Source of the DNA: Warburgia ugandensis
Lineage: Eukaryota; Streptophyta; Magnoliopsida; Canellales; Canellaceae
Direction of reading: 5' to 3'
Assembly (NCBI GenBank): GCA_035236585.1
Contig: CP141135.1
Span: forward strand, 10,326,001-10,390,000
Length of the DNA stretch: 64,000 nt
Below are positions 21,609-34,900 of the stretch, one piece after another; position 1 is the stretch's first letter; the number at the start of each line of letters is the position of its first letter. The notes under the pieces were generated by a model. The model was not told where the DNA came from and ran no database searches. It saw only the letters and a list, made by a program, of their open reading frames with translations. A program made the position numbers and the translations under genes.

Positions 21609-24600
21609 GGCAAGGTGCCGCAAGTCGGTGGGCCATGCAATGTCGGCTATGTCGTTTTTGTTTTTGGCCGGGTTTAGAATGAAGAGGGGGAGGGCTAGTT
21701 ACTGGTGTATAACCGTCGCAGGCTTTTGGTAGGGGGAAAGGATGGATTTAAAGCTGGCTGATAAATGCTTTTGGGGTTGGAAAGAGCCAACTTTTCTTTC
21801 TACAAGTAGAGACTGCTTAGCTTTCATACAAGTAGAAAGCTTTCTGCTGCTTGAATTTATATGGTTTGTTTTTAACTGCACAGGTATCTTGTAGCCTAGG
21901 GAAGTTGCTCTTCAGATACTGAGTTTGTATTACTAATTTTGGCTCGGGGGTGAAGTAACTTGAACCCTTATCGGCTGTGTTATTCAACGAGGGGAGGAGA
22001 TATTTCTAGCCCCACATTCTTCCAAGGACAATGCATGCACTGTTTTGTCTTTATTGTTAAAGAAATAATGGAGAAATGTGGGGTGAGGGTGGGCTCTACC
22101 TATTCATCCTATCCGTTGACCTGCCTGAATGAGTAAAAATCCTAAAATTTAAGCTTCAAATAATTATGAATTTCTTTTAATAAGTTGTAAATTAAAAAAT
22201 ATTTATGTTTAAGTTTCAAAGAATTAACCTTTTAATAGACATCAAATTCAGCATTGGGACTTTATAATTGAATTGTACTTGAAAAGACGATTCAAATGAC
22301 ACTGAGTTTGCTAAAATCAGAGTTCAAATGAGGAAGTTATGGCAATTTAAGTAGGAAGGGCACTTTGGTATAAAAAAGAAAAAAAAAAAAGAAAAGGCAA
22401 CAATTGGAGGTTGAAGACACGCCTTCACGGTAAGATCCAGAATACCCACCTCTTGAATTTTGGTATTTTGCAAAAATCTATGTGTTTTTAACATAGATCT
22501 ATAATTAGGGATGATCCAACTGTCCAATCCCTAATCTAAGCTTAGGGTTGAGTAATTGAAGACTTGATGTAGCTTAAATCACATTAGATTTACAGATCTA
22601 GTTAGAAAACAGATTAGACAATCTCAGTCATTCGATCGGGTACTGTTTTGCACAATAAATTCTTGATGTCTGATTGATGATCAAACATCACATATGAATC
22701 TTAGCACGCTAAATTAGCTAGGATGTGACAAAAAAATTTGTAGAATTTGGATAAAAACATGATGGGAAATCTTGGTCGTCCAATCAAATAGGTGTAGAAG
22801 AGAAATTTAGCATCATTTGATCAACAATCAAATTCCACCATTATGTTCCCTAACTCTTAATCAGTAAATACACTCTGAAAACATATGGTTAGGCTACAAA
22901 CTATGGGAATGGATTGATAAACTGATAATTTTGATTTGAAATGAGTAAATTTACTTGGAATTGTGAACATTTGGATTGACATTGACAATGAATTCAAAAA
23001 TTGATTTAGTTAGGTAATCGATAAGTGATTGAATGAAGGATACAGCAAAATTGTAAAGCCGATAAGAGAGGTAGGTAGTTTGAACATCGATATGTTTGCT
23101 TGAATTAGAAAAAACCACTGATAACTATCCTGTTATGTTTGGAATTGCTTGAAACTTGAGATTTTAATCTTTTGGTTTATGCAGCTATTATAATTGTATT
23201 TTCATGCAATTTGTTTAAAATGTCACGTTGTTTTACTATCAAATTGAAAACTGGTATATCAAAAAATATTGAAAACTATATGTACTTCATGAGTCAGAAA
23301 ATAACGAACGAGGAAACCTCATCTCTACCTGAATTGAGGATTTTCATTACATGGTTATATCGTATTATAATATCTAAATTTCATGAGTTAAAGGAATCAT
23401 GGATTTTTGAAAATTTATTGGTTACATCGACATGTGATGATGCCTATTATTACTATATTATATCAGACATATTGGGCCTGGTGGATGCTGTGTTAGGAAG
23501 ATTGAGGATTGATTATCCTCTTTCTTCTGAAATTGTGTGTAGTAGATACCTGGCGGGATTGGCCAAATTTAAGCTCATGTCATCATGAACAGGCTATGGC
23601 TTGTGTACTGTGTTTTCCATGATCACGGTACAAAGAGTCTATCCACTTGGTATCGGCGTGATAGTCAGGGACTTAATTGGTTCATGTCTGTCGCACAAAG
23701 TCCATTATTTTCAGGTTTATATATATATATATATTGCGTAGTAGTGCAGGTGCAAGGCACCTTGGTATTTCAGGTCTATAATGAGTACTCATGACTAATG
23801 GCAGGTGCCCAGATTCAAGTGTTCCTATACTCTTAAAATCTCGAGGAGATTTATAATGTGTGTATACTTGTTGAAATATTTTATTTGCATTTAAGCATTT
23901 CATGGTTTAAGTGCATTTCTCTATTGATTTTGATGCATGCAAAGAGTCATGACTATATTTCATATCATATAAATGCTTTACAAAGGTTATTATCATTATT
24001 TGGAAACAACACGTATAGATGTTAAACTAATGATTTGAACTGATTGAACATGAAAATCATTTGAAATGGCATGGTAGGGATTTCAGAATATATCACACTA
24101 CTCATTTGGCATCACATGCTACAAATTATAAAATGTATGGTTAATTATTCCTTTTAAAGTTAAAACTATATAAACTTGTATGTTGATGATGAAACTATTT
24201 ACATAAGCAAAAGTTTGCTGCGATATTGTACTTGTTTACAATATCTTAGGTTCAAAGGACTTGAGCAAAGGGAAAGGCACAAAGTCGTAACTTGGAAGCT
24301 ACGGGGAAGCTATTTTGAGTTAAGATGAGGTATAGGTAAAGACTTCTGGAGATTTTTACAAATTTTATGTAATTAAATTTCTTTCATGCCTCTATTAGAA
24401 TTGAACATGTGGATGCACATTTATTACCATTTGGAAGAATGGCTGTGACTGGCTTGATCTTGGGTATACATGTCTAATTCCTAGCCTTTTTGGCATTATC
24501 AAAATGTTTCTTTTATTTAAATTAAATAGAAATGTATGTGTGGTTATGTTTGGAGGGAGACAGAGTCTTCATTATTGATTTTATATATACATTATGATTA

Positions 24601-26191
24601 TCAGGTTGTCGCATTGCATGCATTAAATGCACGAGATCCAAAATACAGGGGAGATTGCCAGATTTTTTGTAGGAATGTGTTATTCATTTATGTGAAAATT
24701 CTTGTTTATATATATACATACTCAAGATTTTTAAGGTGTTCTTTTTAAGTTTATTTTTTCACTGTTTGGTTTCTAAATAGTTTTTCAAACTTGGAGTCCC
24801 ACAAATAAAAAGCTTTATGAGAAAGTGTTATAAAAACCCAGGATGTTAAAGAATGACCCACCCTTATTTCAACAAAGTTATCCTGAGTGGTCTAGCTCGC
24901 AGAACCAATGAAGGGTTAAGATTATTTGGTCTTGTAGATAGTAATTATTTTGAATCATCAAATTGCTGAAAACATGCATCTACACTTCTACTTCTTAATA
25001 CCCGATCATACACCACGTGTAAGCTAATAAATGATAATGGTATTTGCACACTCCTTATCTGTAGTTTGCAACCCTTGTCGGGTGTTGTTTTCTTTTTCAT
25101 TTTGAGGAAAAAGAAAAGAAAACAAGTTGAAAATGAAATCACTTGTGAAAGAAGGATGGACCAGTTGAAAAGGCAAGTAAATGGAGGAAATGTGGTTTCA
25201 TTTTCTTGCACTATTGCAAAAGAGTAGAAAATTCGGCCTGTGTGCTTTTAGTTCTAGTCTGTACCAAAAAACAGCAATGGTTAGGTGTGAAGTAATCCAA
25301 GACAAAGATTTTAAAGGGACAAGAAAAAAACTTAAAATAACATGGATAGAAATAATAACAAAAGGTTTAAAAACTTTGAGGCTTAATAAAAATATAACAC
25401 TTACTAAAGTTAAATAAAAGAACCGCTGATAAGCTGATGCTTTGTCTAGACAGGCTGTTGTAGCCTAAGATTCTCCTTTGCGCAATGACTGATCCCGAGT
25501 GTCCATACCAGTAAACGGTTCATTAAATTAGTGGAACCCACTTGTAAAATATCCGTGCATCCAGTCCAAACATATGAACGGTTCACATTTTGCAGGCAGA
25601 ATCTAATCAAGTCCTCGGGACTACGATCGTCCAATCAAGGCCGAATGACAGTCGAATGTATGTCTGTATAAAATGATGTATTTGATCATCCGGGCCAGGC
25701 ATACGTGGGCCCAAAAAATTCTCTGTTGTCAGTGGACTGTTAGGATCTGGAAGCATCTGGGCGCTACAGTGACTTGGAAGTGCTCTCATTAAAATATACA
25801 CGGAAATATCGTACTCAATCAGTGGAGTCGAGTTTACAGGGAACCGGCGGCGATTGCAGAAACCTGGAGTCGTATCAGGCTGCTTTTGAATGGAGATGAG
25901 CAACACGTGAGTATGTTTTGTTATTGACACCCCTTTTAGTCGAGTTCCTTGGCATCACAATCAAATCAAAGCGGCAGAGTTCACTCGGCGGGACCAACGT
26001 TCGTTGTACACAGCATATTGACTCCCCTGATTCTACTGCAAAGTGACCAGAAACTGTCCATTCTTTACAACATTCCCCCACGTATTGGGGGTTTGAAAGT
26101 GTTACTTTGAATGGACTATGTTAAGGTTTCAAGCAAGCACCTAGAAGTTATTTTTCATAGGTTTTATGGAAAGGTGGATTGGTCTTACAAG
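21609..26191. other. Long intergenic stretch, no gene recognised
   Basis: AT-rich from about 22000. The longest frame, 23172-23588 (plus, 138 codons), has no recognisable domain and an AT-rich composition like its flanks. A TA microsatellite lies at about 23718-23734. Other short frames (24536-24748, 24945-25211, 25607-25930) are unsupported. Some of this may be decayed transposon sequence that can no longer be recognised by eye. Confidence 0.4.
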
Positions 26192-26308
26192 TAGTGGGTT
26201 TAGTATTTCAAGCCATTGATCATCCACCCTAACCATCATTGTCAATCTTGGGGTCCTGCATGATATGTATGTGTCAATTGAGCTGTTCATATTGTGGGAA
26301 GTCAATAG
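26192..26308 (+). repeat. Dispersed direct repeat, copy 1
   Basis: About 117 bp sharing blocks with 27641-27764: gggttta, tcaagycattgatca, ccaccctaaccatc, rtggtca or ttgtcaa, atcttggg, tcctgca, and the end catcaatag or gtcaatag. Same orientation, roughly 75-80% identity. Confidence 0.6.
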
Positions 26309-27640
26309 AACCCAGAAACTTAAAATATGGTTGGAAACAACTACGCCATACTCATGGAAGTCTTTTGAGTCATCACCCAAGCTGGCCATTTTCTGGCCCT
26401 AGAACCATAAGAACCTCAGTTAGTTCTAAAATGTTAGCATATTCCTTTTCCGACAATGGAAAGGTCTTCTGACCCTTCCTAGTACGCGTGGGCAAATGTT
26501 AGAGTGCACGCCTCATCAATTGGAGTCTTTCCGACCCTTCAATTAGCAACTTTCATGCCTGGTCAATTTGGAGTCCTTATCACTTACATAGACAAATGTT
26601 TAGTTTATGTAATAGTTTACAAGAACTGTTATACCAATGCCACAACAGAGTAGGTCCTTTATGCTGAACTAGTGTCACATTTTTTGCACAGATAAATGTC
26701 TATTCGTTCAAAGTTGAACTTGAACAAAACTACAATTTTTCAGATGCTAAAATTATCCAATCCGCATTCTTGCTGATTAACGACAGCTATTATCAGACCA
26801 ATCAAATAAACTAATTGGATCATCCAAAGGTGGCTGCGCCTTACCCCAAAAGAACACTTGTAAGAACATGCCTTGCATGGCTGCGTTCGACTGCTTAGCA
26901 TTCCTCTATGTTCTAACATAGCTGACCTGTACTCAGACCGAAAGTTATTAAAACTTGGGACTGTGACTGCGATTACCAAGTGGTTGGGTAGACAAGTCCA
27001 CTAACCATTCAATGTAACTTGTGGGATGAAAACTGGGGATTTCGTGACAAGGACCTGAACCTAAACCGGTGTAACGCACCGAGACTCAGTCTTCGAAGCT
27101 GACATACCTTTCCGATTCTCCGAATTCCCGACAAGTAGCGAGTAGCCTGACTCGGCACCTTGTCCTGGGATAGCTGGATTCCAACTTCACAAGTCCCAGC
27201 CACCCTGGCCTACGTGCAAATGCACACTTTTTCACGTCAGTTCTCCCTCTCGGACCCACATGTCACCATTAACAAGATTAAGATATCCCCCACTAGCCCT
27301 GCATCACAAATTGTATTTATACGTGTTTTGGGTGGAAACGCGGTTAGATGACGGGAATCGATGGCTACGCCAAAGCATTTGCTAATGAAACTCTCCTTTG
27401 ATAATTAGACTTTACTAATTAGCTGTTAAAAGTTATCCTTACACAAGCTATCACCTTCCAGTTCAAAAGGGGCTTGACAAGGGACTGATATTATCAAATT
27501 GTGGCTGTGTACTTACAGTCTCTCCAAGATTTATTTGGGAAGAAATGACGTAATAGTTTGCAAACTAGATGGGAATCGACTGTCGAAATGATGGGTTCGT
27601 AAGACAAGCGGTGAGCCAAAATTCTCAGTGTAGACCACAA
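26309..27640. other. Intergenic, no gene recognised
   Basis: Short frames at 26740-26979 and 27009-27203 show no recognisable domain. The part 27050-27330 is less AT-rich than its neighbours and has several CACGT/ACGTG cores, which might be promoter motifs, but no gene follows. Confidence 0.4.
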
Positions 27641-27764
27641 GGTGGGGTTTAGACGTTCAAGTCATTGATCAACCACCCTAACCATCGTGGTCATTAATCT
27701 TGGGTTCCTGCACAAAATTTGTCTATGTCATTTGGACCAGTTGATCTTGTGCAACATCAATAGG
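27641..27764 (+). repeat. Dispersed direct repeat, copy 2
   Basis: Second copy of 26192-26308, about 1.45 kb downstream in the same orientation. Confidence 0.6.
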
Positions 27765-28639
27765 GGTTATAGATGGTCTCAGCTCCAACTCCCATTGGAT
27801 TTTCGTTTGTAAATCGGTTAATCGGCTTTTACCAGCGAAACATCTTACAGATCAAGAGCTACATGCCGAACTTATGCATGTTTGCTCAATAGTTCAATTG
27901 ACATAATACTTAAGATGGGCCACAAGGCTGGTTGTTGCGATAAGGTCATGGTTATAGTTGTTATGTTAGCATAATAACTTAGATGGGCCACTTTTAGGAC
28001 CGTATAATGACTTTAATCTCCAAAGTAAATAATTTTAAATAATAATGAATGTGAATTACTTTTCTGAAACTCCAAGAAGAATTTAAGCAACGGTAATACG
28101 AATTTAGATGGTTGGTGGTCTTGCAGCTGTTTCCACAGAATGGTAAAAGATTTCATGCAAAATACTCTTAGTGAAAATGAGTTGTGTGGTGTTGGTCTTT
28201 GGTTTGTGTACTAGAGATGGGCACCAGGTGACATAGTTTTTGAATATCATGGCTTTTTTTTATATTATTGCTTGCTTGCGGCTTCTGGGATCCTAAGTTT
28301 GTAATATCCTCCTATTTATAATGAATCGGACAAAGGGAGAGATAGAAAGTGGGAGTCTTGAACCAAAATATAAAAGAAAAATAAAATAAGAAGAAAAAAA
28401 AAGATGATCGGTTGGAAAGGCTTAGACCTTTTATATCAGGTTCAATTCTGAACAAATCGAATCTTTTAACTCATAACGGAGCCAAATATAAATCTTTTAC
28501 CATTACCTTCTAAAAACATTTGCATCCGATACATAAAATTTAGTATTTGTAATTACAATATGAATGTGAAAAGGAAACTATTCTAATAGACAATTAGAAC
28601 GACTGTTGATAGTCCAAATAACTTGATCCTTAAGTAAGG
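27765..28639. other. AT-rich intergenic DNA
   Basis: No open frame of note. A-rich stretches occur at 28365-28405. Nothing recognised. Confidence 0.45.
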
Positions 28640-30550
28640 CATAACTAGTAAGACTTCCTCTTCAAGATTCACTTGGACCTCTCAGGTGATTTTAAAGCTA
28701 TTGTCAACGATAAGATCTTTAATGTCAACCCTTATCTTTAGGGGTCTTTTCAAGAGATAGATCCAAGCGGTTAGTTTTCAACATCTAGATATTTTTTGGA
28801 GTAGAATATATTATCTCAATGAAAATTTTCAAAGTCCCCGCAAGGCACGTCTTATTTCATTAATTGCTTTGAGATTAGTGTTAATGGTGCCAATCTTATC
28901 ACTCATCTACTCCAAGGCTGGCGTTTCTAGTAATTTCCATATTGTCGTCATCTTCTGCTATCTTGGATTTTGAAGTTCTCTTAGCACCATGATTGTTGAT
29001 TTGATTACTTCTGACAAAATATTCACATCTCTTTTCATTGATTGGAGAGCAGCTTATGTATTTTTGAATTATTTATCAAGCATCAGATCTATGATAAAGG
29101 TAGAAGTCCCTTAGAAGGAATAGAAAAACTGCTATAAAAAGCTATATAAATACCAGAAGATTATAAATATCGCCAAAAGAGACTAGAAGATAGCAAAAAA
29201 GACTAGAAATCACCAAAATTTCACACACAAAAACTCACTATTTCAGATGTTTTGATACCAAATTATTATGAACCCACATGTAAAAAGAAAAATAAAAGAA
29301 ACAGAAAGAAGACAATCAGTTAAAAGGAGATCAGACCTCCTAATTCAAGAAACAACCGAAATCTCCGAGCTATAATGTTTCTCATTCTTTTCTTAGGTAT
29401 AAGAATTACATCACTTAAAACTTGGGGCTTAAAAAATTCTTACAACCAATGGGATACAAAAAAAAGAGAGTGATACTCGAAGCTCCCGCGTATGTGGGGG
29501 TGGACTACAAAGGGCCTATAGTACGCATCCTTACCTTACATTTTTCAACAGGCTGTTTCCACCTCAAACCCATGACCTCTAAGTCACACTGCGACAACTC
29601 AACCACTGCAGCTTAAAAAATCTTACAACCAATAGGATATATTTCCTAATTTAACTTACCTAATAAACAACCTTAATTAGCCTTTGACTTCTAATACAGA
29701 AATACTTATAATTACCTTATCTTCGTAAGTAATGACTTGAATGAAAAGACTTGGACTCTTATTTAGCAACTTTTCTAATAACTACTTAGTTCCAATTGTC
29801 CCACCTCACTTGAAATGAACCTTGCCATCAAGGTTTCGATTTGGTGGGATGAGTATGAGATGTTCTTTTTCTAAAACTTGTTTTAACTTTTTTCGATCCG
29901 GTAACTTTGGGAGAATAAACTCTAAATTGCCATACTTGGCAGACAAGAACTTGTGAAATCTACTACTTTTGCTCTATTGAATTGTGTCAATGAACACCTT
30001 GATCGGTACTTGTATTGTTGGTCTCATTGGAATAATAAAATAATAGCCTTCCTTCTCAAAAGAGTACATGGTCTCTTTGACCAACAACTTCTTATCCGTT
30101 GATTGTCCAACTATAGTGCTTATAATGGTCTTATGTAGTAATAAGCTTCTGCTATCATGGATTTTGAAAATTCATTCACTATCCCGGTCCTTGATCTGAG
30201 TGTTTCTAACAGATTTTTAACATCCCTTTGCATAAAATCAATAGCCACTTCCATTTTTGCAAACAAATCATTATATGTGGGAAGAAAAGCTATAAAACCA
30301 CTAGAAGAAACAGGAAAACCACAAAAAAAAAAAACACTGAAAGACCCTTGGAAAAACATTAAAAATTGCCCAAAAATATCAAAATCTGCCCTTAACTAGG
30401 AAACCGTCGAGATAAGTGGAAAGACAATCGAAAATTGCTAGAAATAACTAAAATTCATTGTAAACCTCCCTGATTAGATGCTTTGATACAATATTGTTAT
30501 GAACCACAATAAAAAGGAAATTTTAAAATAAGAAGATAAAGAATATGGTC
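28640..30550 (-). mobile_element. Decayed retroelement remnant
   Basis: Two related segments in the same orientation, about 28900-29320 and 30120-30545, each run from a gag-like helical stretch (minus strand, for example LQSMKRDVNIL and IDFMQRDVKNL) to a block containing ctttgatac followed by ttatgaacc. On the minus strand that block reads GGTTCATAA and GTATCAAAGC, which looks like an LTR end next to a primer site for initiator tRNA-Met. This suggests an old, partly duplicated LTR retroelement. It is broken throughout, with many breaks; family and ends are uncertain. A later SINE sits inside it at 29429-29640. Confidence 0.4.
29429..29640 (-). mobile_element. Au-type SINE with 27-bp target duplication
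   Basis: The SINE body at about 29457-29613 (minus) shows tRNA-like start, box-B region (complement of caaacccatgacctctaagt) and 3' block (complement of gaagctcccgcg), ending in a T-rich tail. It is flanked by a long target duplication: ttaaaaaattcttacaacca at 29429 and ttaaaaaatcttacaaccaa at 29614, continuing to about 27 bp with two or three differences. SINEs insert by target-primed reverse transcription using LINE enzymes and lack coding capacity. Confidence 0.9.
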
Positions 30551-31427
30551 ACTTAACAAATATTTTATTATTAAGATATTAATATTTGCACCCTAATTGC
30601 TTCTGATCATTGAGATTGATGCAGAAGAGTTGTGACCAACTCTACAAGGCAAGTGACTGTAGGGCCCACTAGATCTTTCTATCTTATTTTAGTTTTAGGA
30701 ATTTAAAAATTTATCCTATTTACAAGATAAATAACATATATATGTATATGTGTGTGTATAATTCTGTAAGTTAGAACCATAATCTCTACAAACTTCTAAT
30801 AGAATGTACTTTCCTAAAATAATTGTTAAGTTAGAGATTACTTTAATATTGTTAAATGTGGTCACTTGCTAATGTCTGCTTTGCGAGGGTGCACAGGAAG
30901 CATGTTAGCGAGTTCTTTGCACCATTCAAGGTGGCATCGGCTGACGCTGTTGAATACTTTTTACTCTCCGAACCAGTTACGCAACTCCTGTTACAGTAAC
31001 GAAGAAAGATTGCATTGTTAAAGCTGTGACATAGACATAAAAACTAAAGCATTACTTGAATTTCAAATATTTGTCATGCAGACTGCTGAGAATGATGGAA
31101 ATGTTGGATAGTATACACTACGAACTAGTGAAGCACCAAATGACATCAGGAGAAAAGCATTGGTAGAATCACTTTGAAGCACGCTCTGAAATGGAACACG
31201 TAGTTACAGGAGTATAAATTGCAGTGAAGAGAGCAAAGTGATCTTGTCCTTACTAAATTTCCTACAAATTAGATACGCTTATGAATTTCCAAAAAGCTCG
31301 GCAATAAATGAAAATACTTGATGACTTCAGAGACACCTAAATTAACAAATTATTCGCAAACCACAAGGCTAGAACCACCCAGGTCATTGTGAGAACTGGT
31401 TCGCCTCGGTCATCTGGAAAGGTCACC
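30551..31427. other. Intergenic, no gene recognised
   Basis: AT-rich to 30860. A 50-codon plus-strand frame starts with ATG at about 30874 (MSALRGCTGSMLASS start); it has no recognised family and no splice evidence. Confidence 0.4.
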
Positions 31428-31646
31428 AATGATACAAAGGAAAGAAAAAAGCCAGCCTCAGTGCATGAACCACCTGTGTATGCAGGGTCCAGGGAAGGGA
31501 GGCCCATAAGGGTTTATAATACGCAGCCTTACTTAGTATTTTGCAACAGGCTGTTTCTAAGCCTTGAACTCGTGACCTCATGGTCACATGACGATAACTT
31601 TACTGTTGTGCCACGACTCCATTCTAATGATACAAAAGAAAAGAAG
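31428..31646 (-). mobile_element. Au-type SINE with target duplication
   Basis: Full-length body about 31451-31624 (minus): tRNA-like start (complement of tgttgtgccacgactcc), box B (complement of gccttgaactcgtgacctca), body (complement of tacgcagccttacttagtat) and 3' block (complement of gccagcctcagtgcatgaac) with a T-rich tail. Target duplication aatgatacaaaggaaagaa at 31428 and aatgatacaaaagaaaagaa at about 31627. Confidence 0.93.
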
Positions 31647-33667
31647 CAAACACTTCCAAGACTTCCATAGGATAGTTATGAATCTGCATCTTTTCAAGCG
31701 AAGACCCAGGTAAAGGCACCGGAACTCCATCCATACATCAAAATACAATGATAAAGCATTTAGAGACCGCACAGGGATAAAGGACGCTGGAATATAAGTT
31801 AAACCATCAGAAATAGCACAAATATCAATGAGTGTATTTACGAACTGTTTGGGGTACCTCAATTTTCCTGTGAGTGAGCCACAACATTTCAATACTTACT
31901 TCACTAATTGCACACAAAGGGGCATTTTCAACTTAATCGGCTATTATTACTTCCTTTTCAGGAAAACTTAGGAACTTCTCACAAGAATAGTTGGACCAAA
32001 AGTTGCGATTTTTTACCACATTGTCTCATACGAGTGCATTCCTTGAATGCAATTATTTGAGAACACAGCCGAAATTTACCTCAGGAGCAGTATTTACAGT
32101 GATGCACTAGGAAATTAGTCCCATGGCATTATGACCATCTATAACTCTTTTAAGTTTTGGCTTCTTTAGGTTATTTAACCTAGTGGACATTATGTGCATC
32201 CTAAGTTATTTCATTTTTGTTTTTGTCTAAATGCATTAATATTACTAAATACTGATCATCCAAGCTATGACAGGCTTTACACTAGGACATACACATAGCC
32301 ACGTACAGTAAAACAAGCATGTATCAGATATTCAATCTATCAGTAGGTAGCTGCTAAAACTTGAAGTTAACTAAGACGTCTGGAACCAAAAATTTCTTTA
32401 GAAAGTTAAAGAACAGACTTATGAATTTGGAACCAGCCCCCTAGATTTTCTTCTTTTTTCATTTCTTTATTGACTTTCTGCTGTTTTGATATAACAATAA
32501 ATGGTTATAACTTATAATTGAAACTTCTCCAACATCTATCTTTCCAAGCCTCCACAAGATCTTGAGAATTTTGAAGTGACCTCTTAATCCCATAGAGCAT
32601 AGAAACAGCACCTCCACCTTAGTCAACTCCTCTCTCAGGCAGCACTATCTTCCTCAAGCAATTATCCCAAAATTACATAGATAAAACAGAAAGATGCGTT
32701 AGGAGGGTGCCAAGACCAAAGCAAGCATATTGTTGACGAATCCAACTAGAAAACCGTCAAGCTCACTGGTTTACCTGTACAGAGGCATTATTTTTAAGAG
32801 CTCAGATGGCAAGAAATGACAAAGGCCTTGCACTCCCATTTGCCCTAATGACTTTGGATAACTCTGTAGATGAGTTCTTCTTATGATCGTTGCCTAACAA
32901 AATTAGGGAACTCTGTTGATGCTTCCAGGTAACCATTTCATATCCCATACTGAACTTGAACTTTGTTGTGTTATGGTCATTCCAGTACTCCCCCCAGAAA
33001 AAGGATGCTCAAAGATTCAATTTGACTTTAAGCAAAACCACCCCAAACGAGGCTATTTTCATCAATCTGGACCCACTCAATCAATTGTGGAAGGTCAAAG
33101 TAAACCCTGGAAACTCCTACCGTACTGTTAGAAACAATTTTGTTCTGGTTTTCTTACCAGAAAATCCCATCTGCCATGCCATGGAATTAACAAAGTTATG
33201 CTTGTAGTATCAAACTACAGCCGGTTGTTTGCAGTGCTGCTTGGTATCAAATGGCCAAATCCTTCCTCCATGCTCCCTGATTGGTGAGGGCAAATCCTCC
33301 ATTATCAGCCATTATAGTAACAGCAAGATGAACAATCGGCAGAGATCCACTGACAATTCAGACGCTTTAGATGCAACAGAGAGGTGTAGGGTTTCTTTTA
33401 GTATCCCCTTCCCAATGCTAAAACTAAGGCTCACTTGCTTTTAGAGTTTCAAAGTTATCTTGGTGGTCAGTGTATTCTCAATCAAGCCCTTTCTGCTCCT
33501 GCCTCACAACAAGCTGCAGTAAACGTTAGAACTGCTATACTACTGAAGTCACCATATGATATATTTAATTAAATGTGTGTACGAACAGCTAGGGAGAAGG
33601 TGTTGTTCTAAGTACTGTATGTCCCATTTAATTAAGAAAAATGACATAGTTGTAACTAATTTTCCTT
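31647..33667. other. Intergenic, no gene recognised
   Basis: The 102-codon minus-strand frame at 31584-31892 starts in unique sequence but ends inside the SINE, has no recognised family and is not called. Frames at 32916-33444 overlap in several phases without a domain. No repeat was recognised. Confidence 0.4.
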
Positions 33668-34006
33668 AATTGGCCCCTTGCCAAATAGTATGGTTGGCGT
33701 ACTTCCAGCATGTCTGAAGATCCAAAAATGTTCACAATGTTGCCCTTGACTTAGATGGCCATGCTCCGAATTTCTCATCCATTGAATGATCCTAGCAACT
33801 GCTGCTTTTAGTTTTAAGATGGATGGTCAAACTATTCACCAGTCATTTTAGAACTCAAGAAAACAGTGGTTAGGATTGCAGTATGGATGAGGATTTCAGA
33901 GCATGGCCCATCTAAGTCAAGGGCAACACTGCAGACGATCTGAATCTTCAGAAATCGGGGCCCAGTTGGAGTTAAAGCCTTCCCTACCATTTACTAAGGG
34001 GCTAAT
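33668..34006. repeat. Foldback (MITE-like) inverted repeat
   Basis: Arms of about 140 bp, 33668-33805 and 33870-34006. The strongest match is ttgcccttgacttagatgg at 33742 against its near-complement at about 33910-33931; outer ends match as gccccttgccaaatagta against the complement of the segment at 33984-34002. The loop of ~65 bp is unpaired. Arms are about 75% identical. Ends attRgcccctt resemble non-autonomous DNA transposons; the flanking duplication is ambiguous. Confidence 0.7.
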
Positions 34007-34693
34007 GAGAATAAAAGTATGGGTGAATATATCATTTCCCTTAATTGATTATATGCTATTTGAAGTTTGAAAATGGAAGTTTCCACATTTCATCATGCTT
34101 CTAGCATTGCTTCATTTTGGTGAATCTTCAGTCCAGATGTTGATAAGTAGATTCTCCTGCTGTCTTTTCTTTGCCTTTTTTCAGGAAAATCATGCTGTTA
34201 ACTATATCTTCATCAGATATTTCACATCTAGATATGATACCAATCAAACATCCTCATGTTAGAAACAAGTTCAGTTTGTAATGATGTTACATTCTCTAAG
34301 AATGCTCTATATCACTCCAATAGAGGAAAGCTAGCTGCACAAGCAACGACCAAACCTTCAGGCAGCACAAGCAACAAAATGATTTGTAGAACAAGAAGAC
34401 TAGTAGGAGAGACCCAAGTCAATCACGATTTTTACGAGAAAAAAGAGGCCTTCTTCTCCTAATTTTGCTCAAAAACCAAAACTGAAGGGATGACTGGATT
34501 GACTTCTCAACAATTATGGTCGATGAAGACTGAAGGACCAAATTGCTCACAATTATATCTTTCAGTGAGGACCAACGAATTTCAGCATCCAAAACAAGCT
34601 AAAACCAACAAATCTGCTTTGACCTAGCTGCCAAAAGATATCCTGTGAATGGAAAAGGGACGAAATGAGAGGAGAAAGGGCACATGATAAAGG
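34007..34693. other. Intergenic up to the RTE LINE
   Basis: One 68-codon frame (34256-34462) without recognisable domain. The last part may already belong to the LINE 5' end. Confidence 0.4.
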
Positions 34694-34900
34694 GTGGGAA
34701 ATGGACTAGGGGCTGTGAGGGCATTCCCCTATAAGTGATGCACTGCATCGGATCTCAGGACAGTGGGGAATGGACAAGGGCCGTTAAGGTGTTCGCCTGT
34801 AAGTGATGTGCTGCATTGTAACCTAAGTGCAGTGGGAAATGCGCAAGGGCTGCTAGAGCATTTTCTCAGAAGCGACACACTGCATTAAAACCTCCGTGCA
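34694..34900 (+). repeat. Three 69-bp tandem units at the RTE 5' end
   Basis: Three units (34694-34762, 34763-34831, 34832-34900) each start gtggg(a/g)aatg and carry aagtgatg, or its variant, followed by a gctgcat-like block. Identity between units is about 65-75%. They lie directly upstream of the LINE coding region and are most likely its 5' UTR. Confidence 0.75.

Noticed and set aside
23172-23588. 138-codon AT-rich frame
   Set aside because: No recognisable domain, no promoter or splice context; AT-rich like its flanks.
30874-31027. 50-codon frame starting MSALRGCTGSMLASS as an exon
   Set aside because: Another plus-strand frame is equally open there and no family or splice partner was found.
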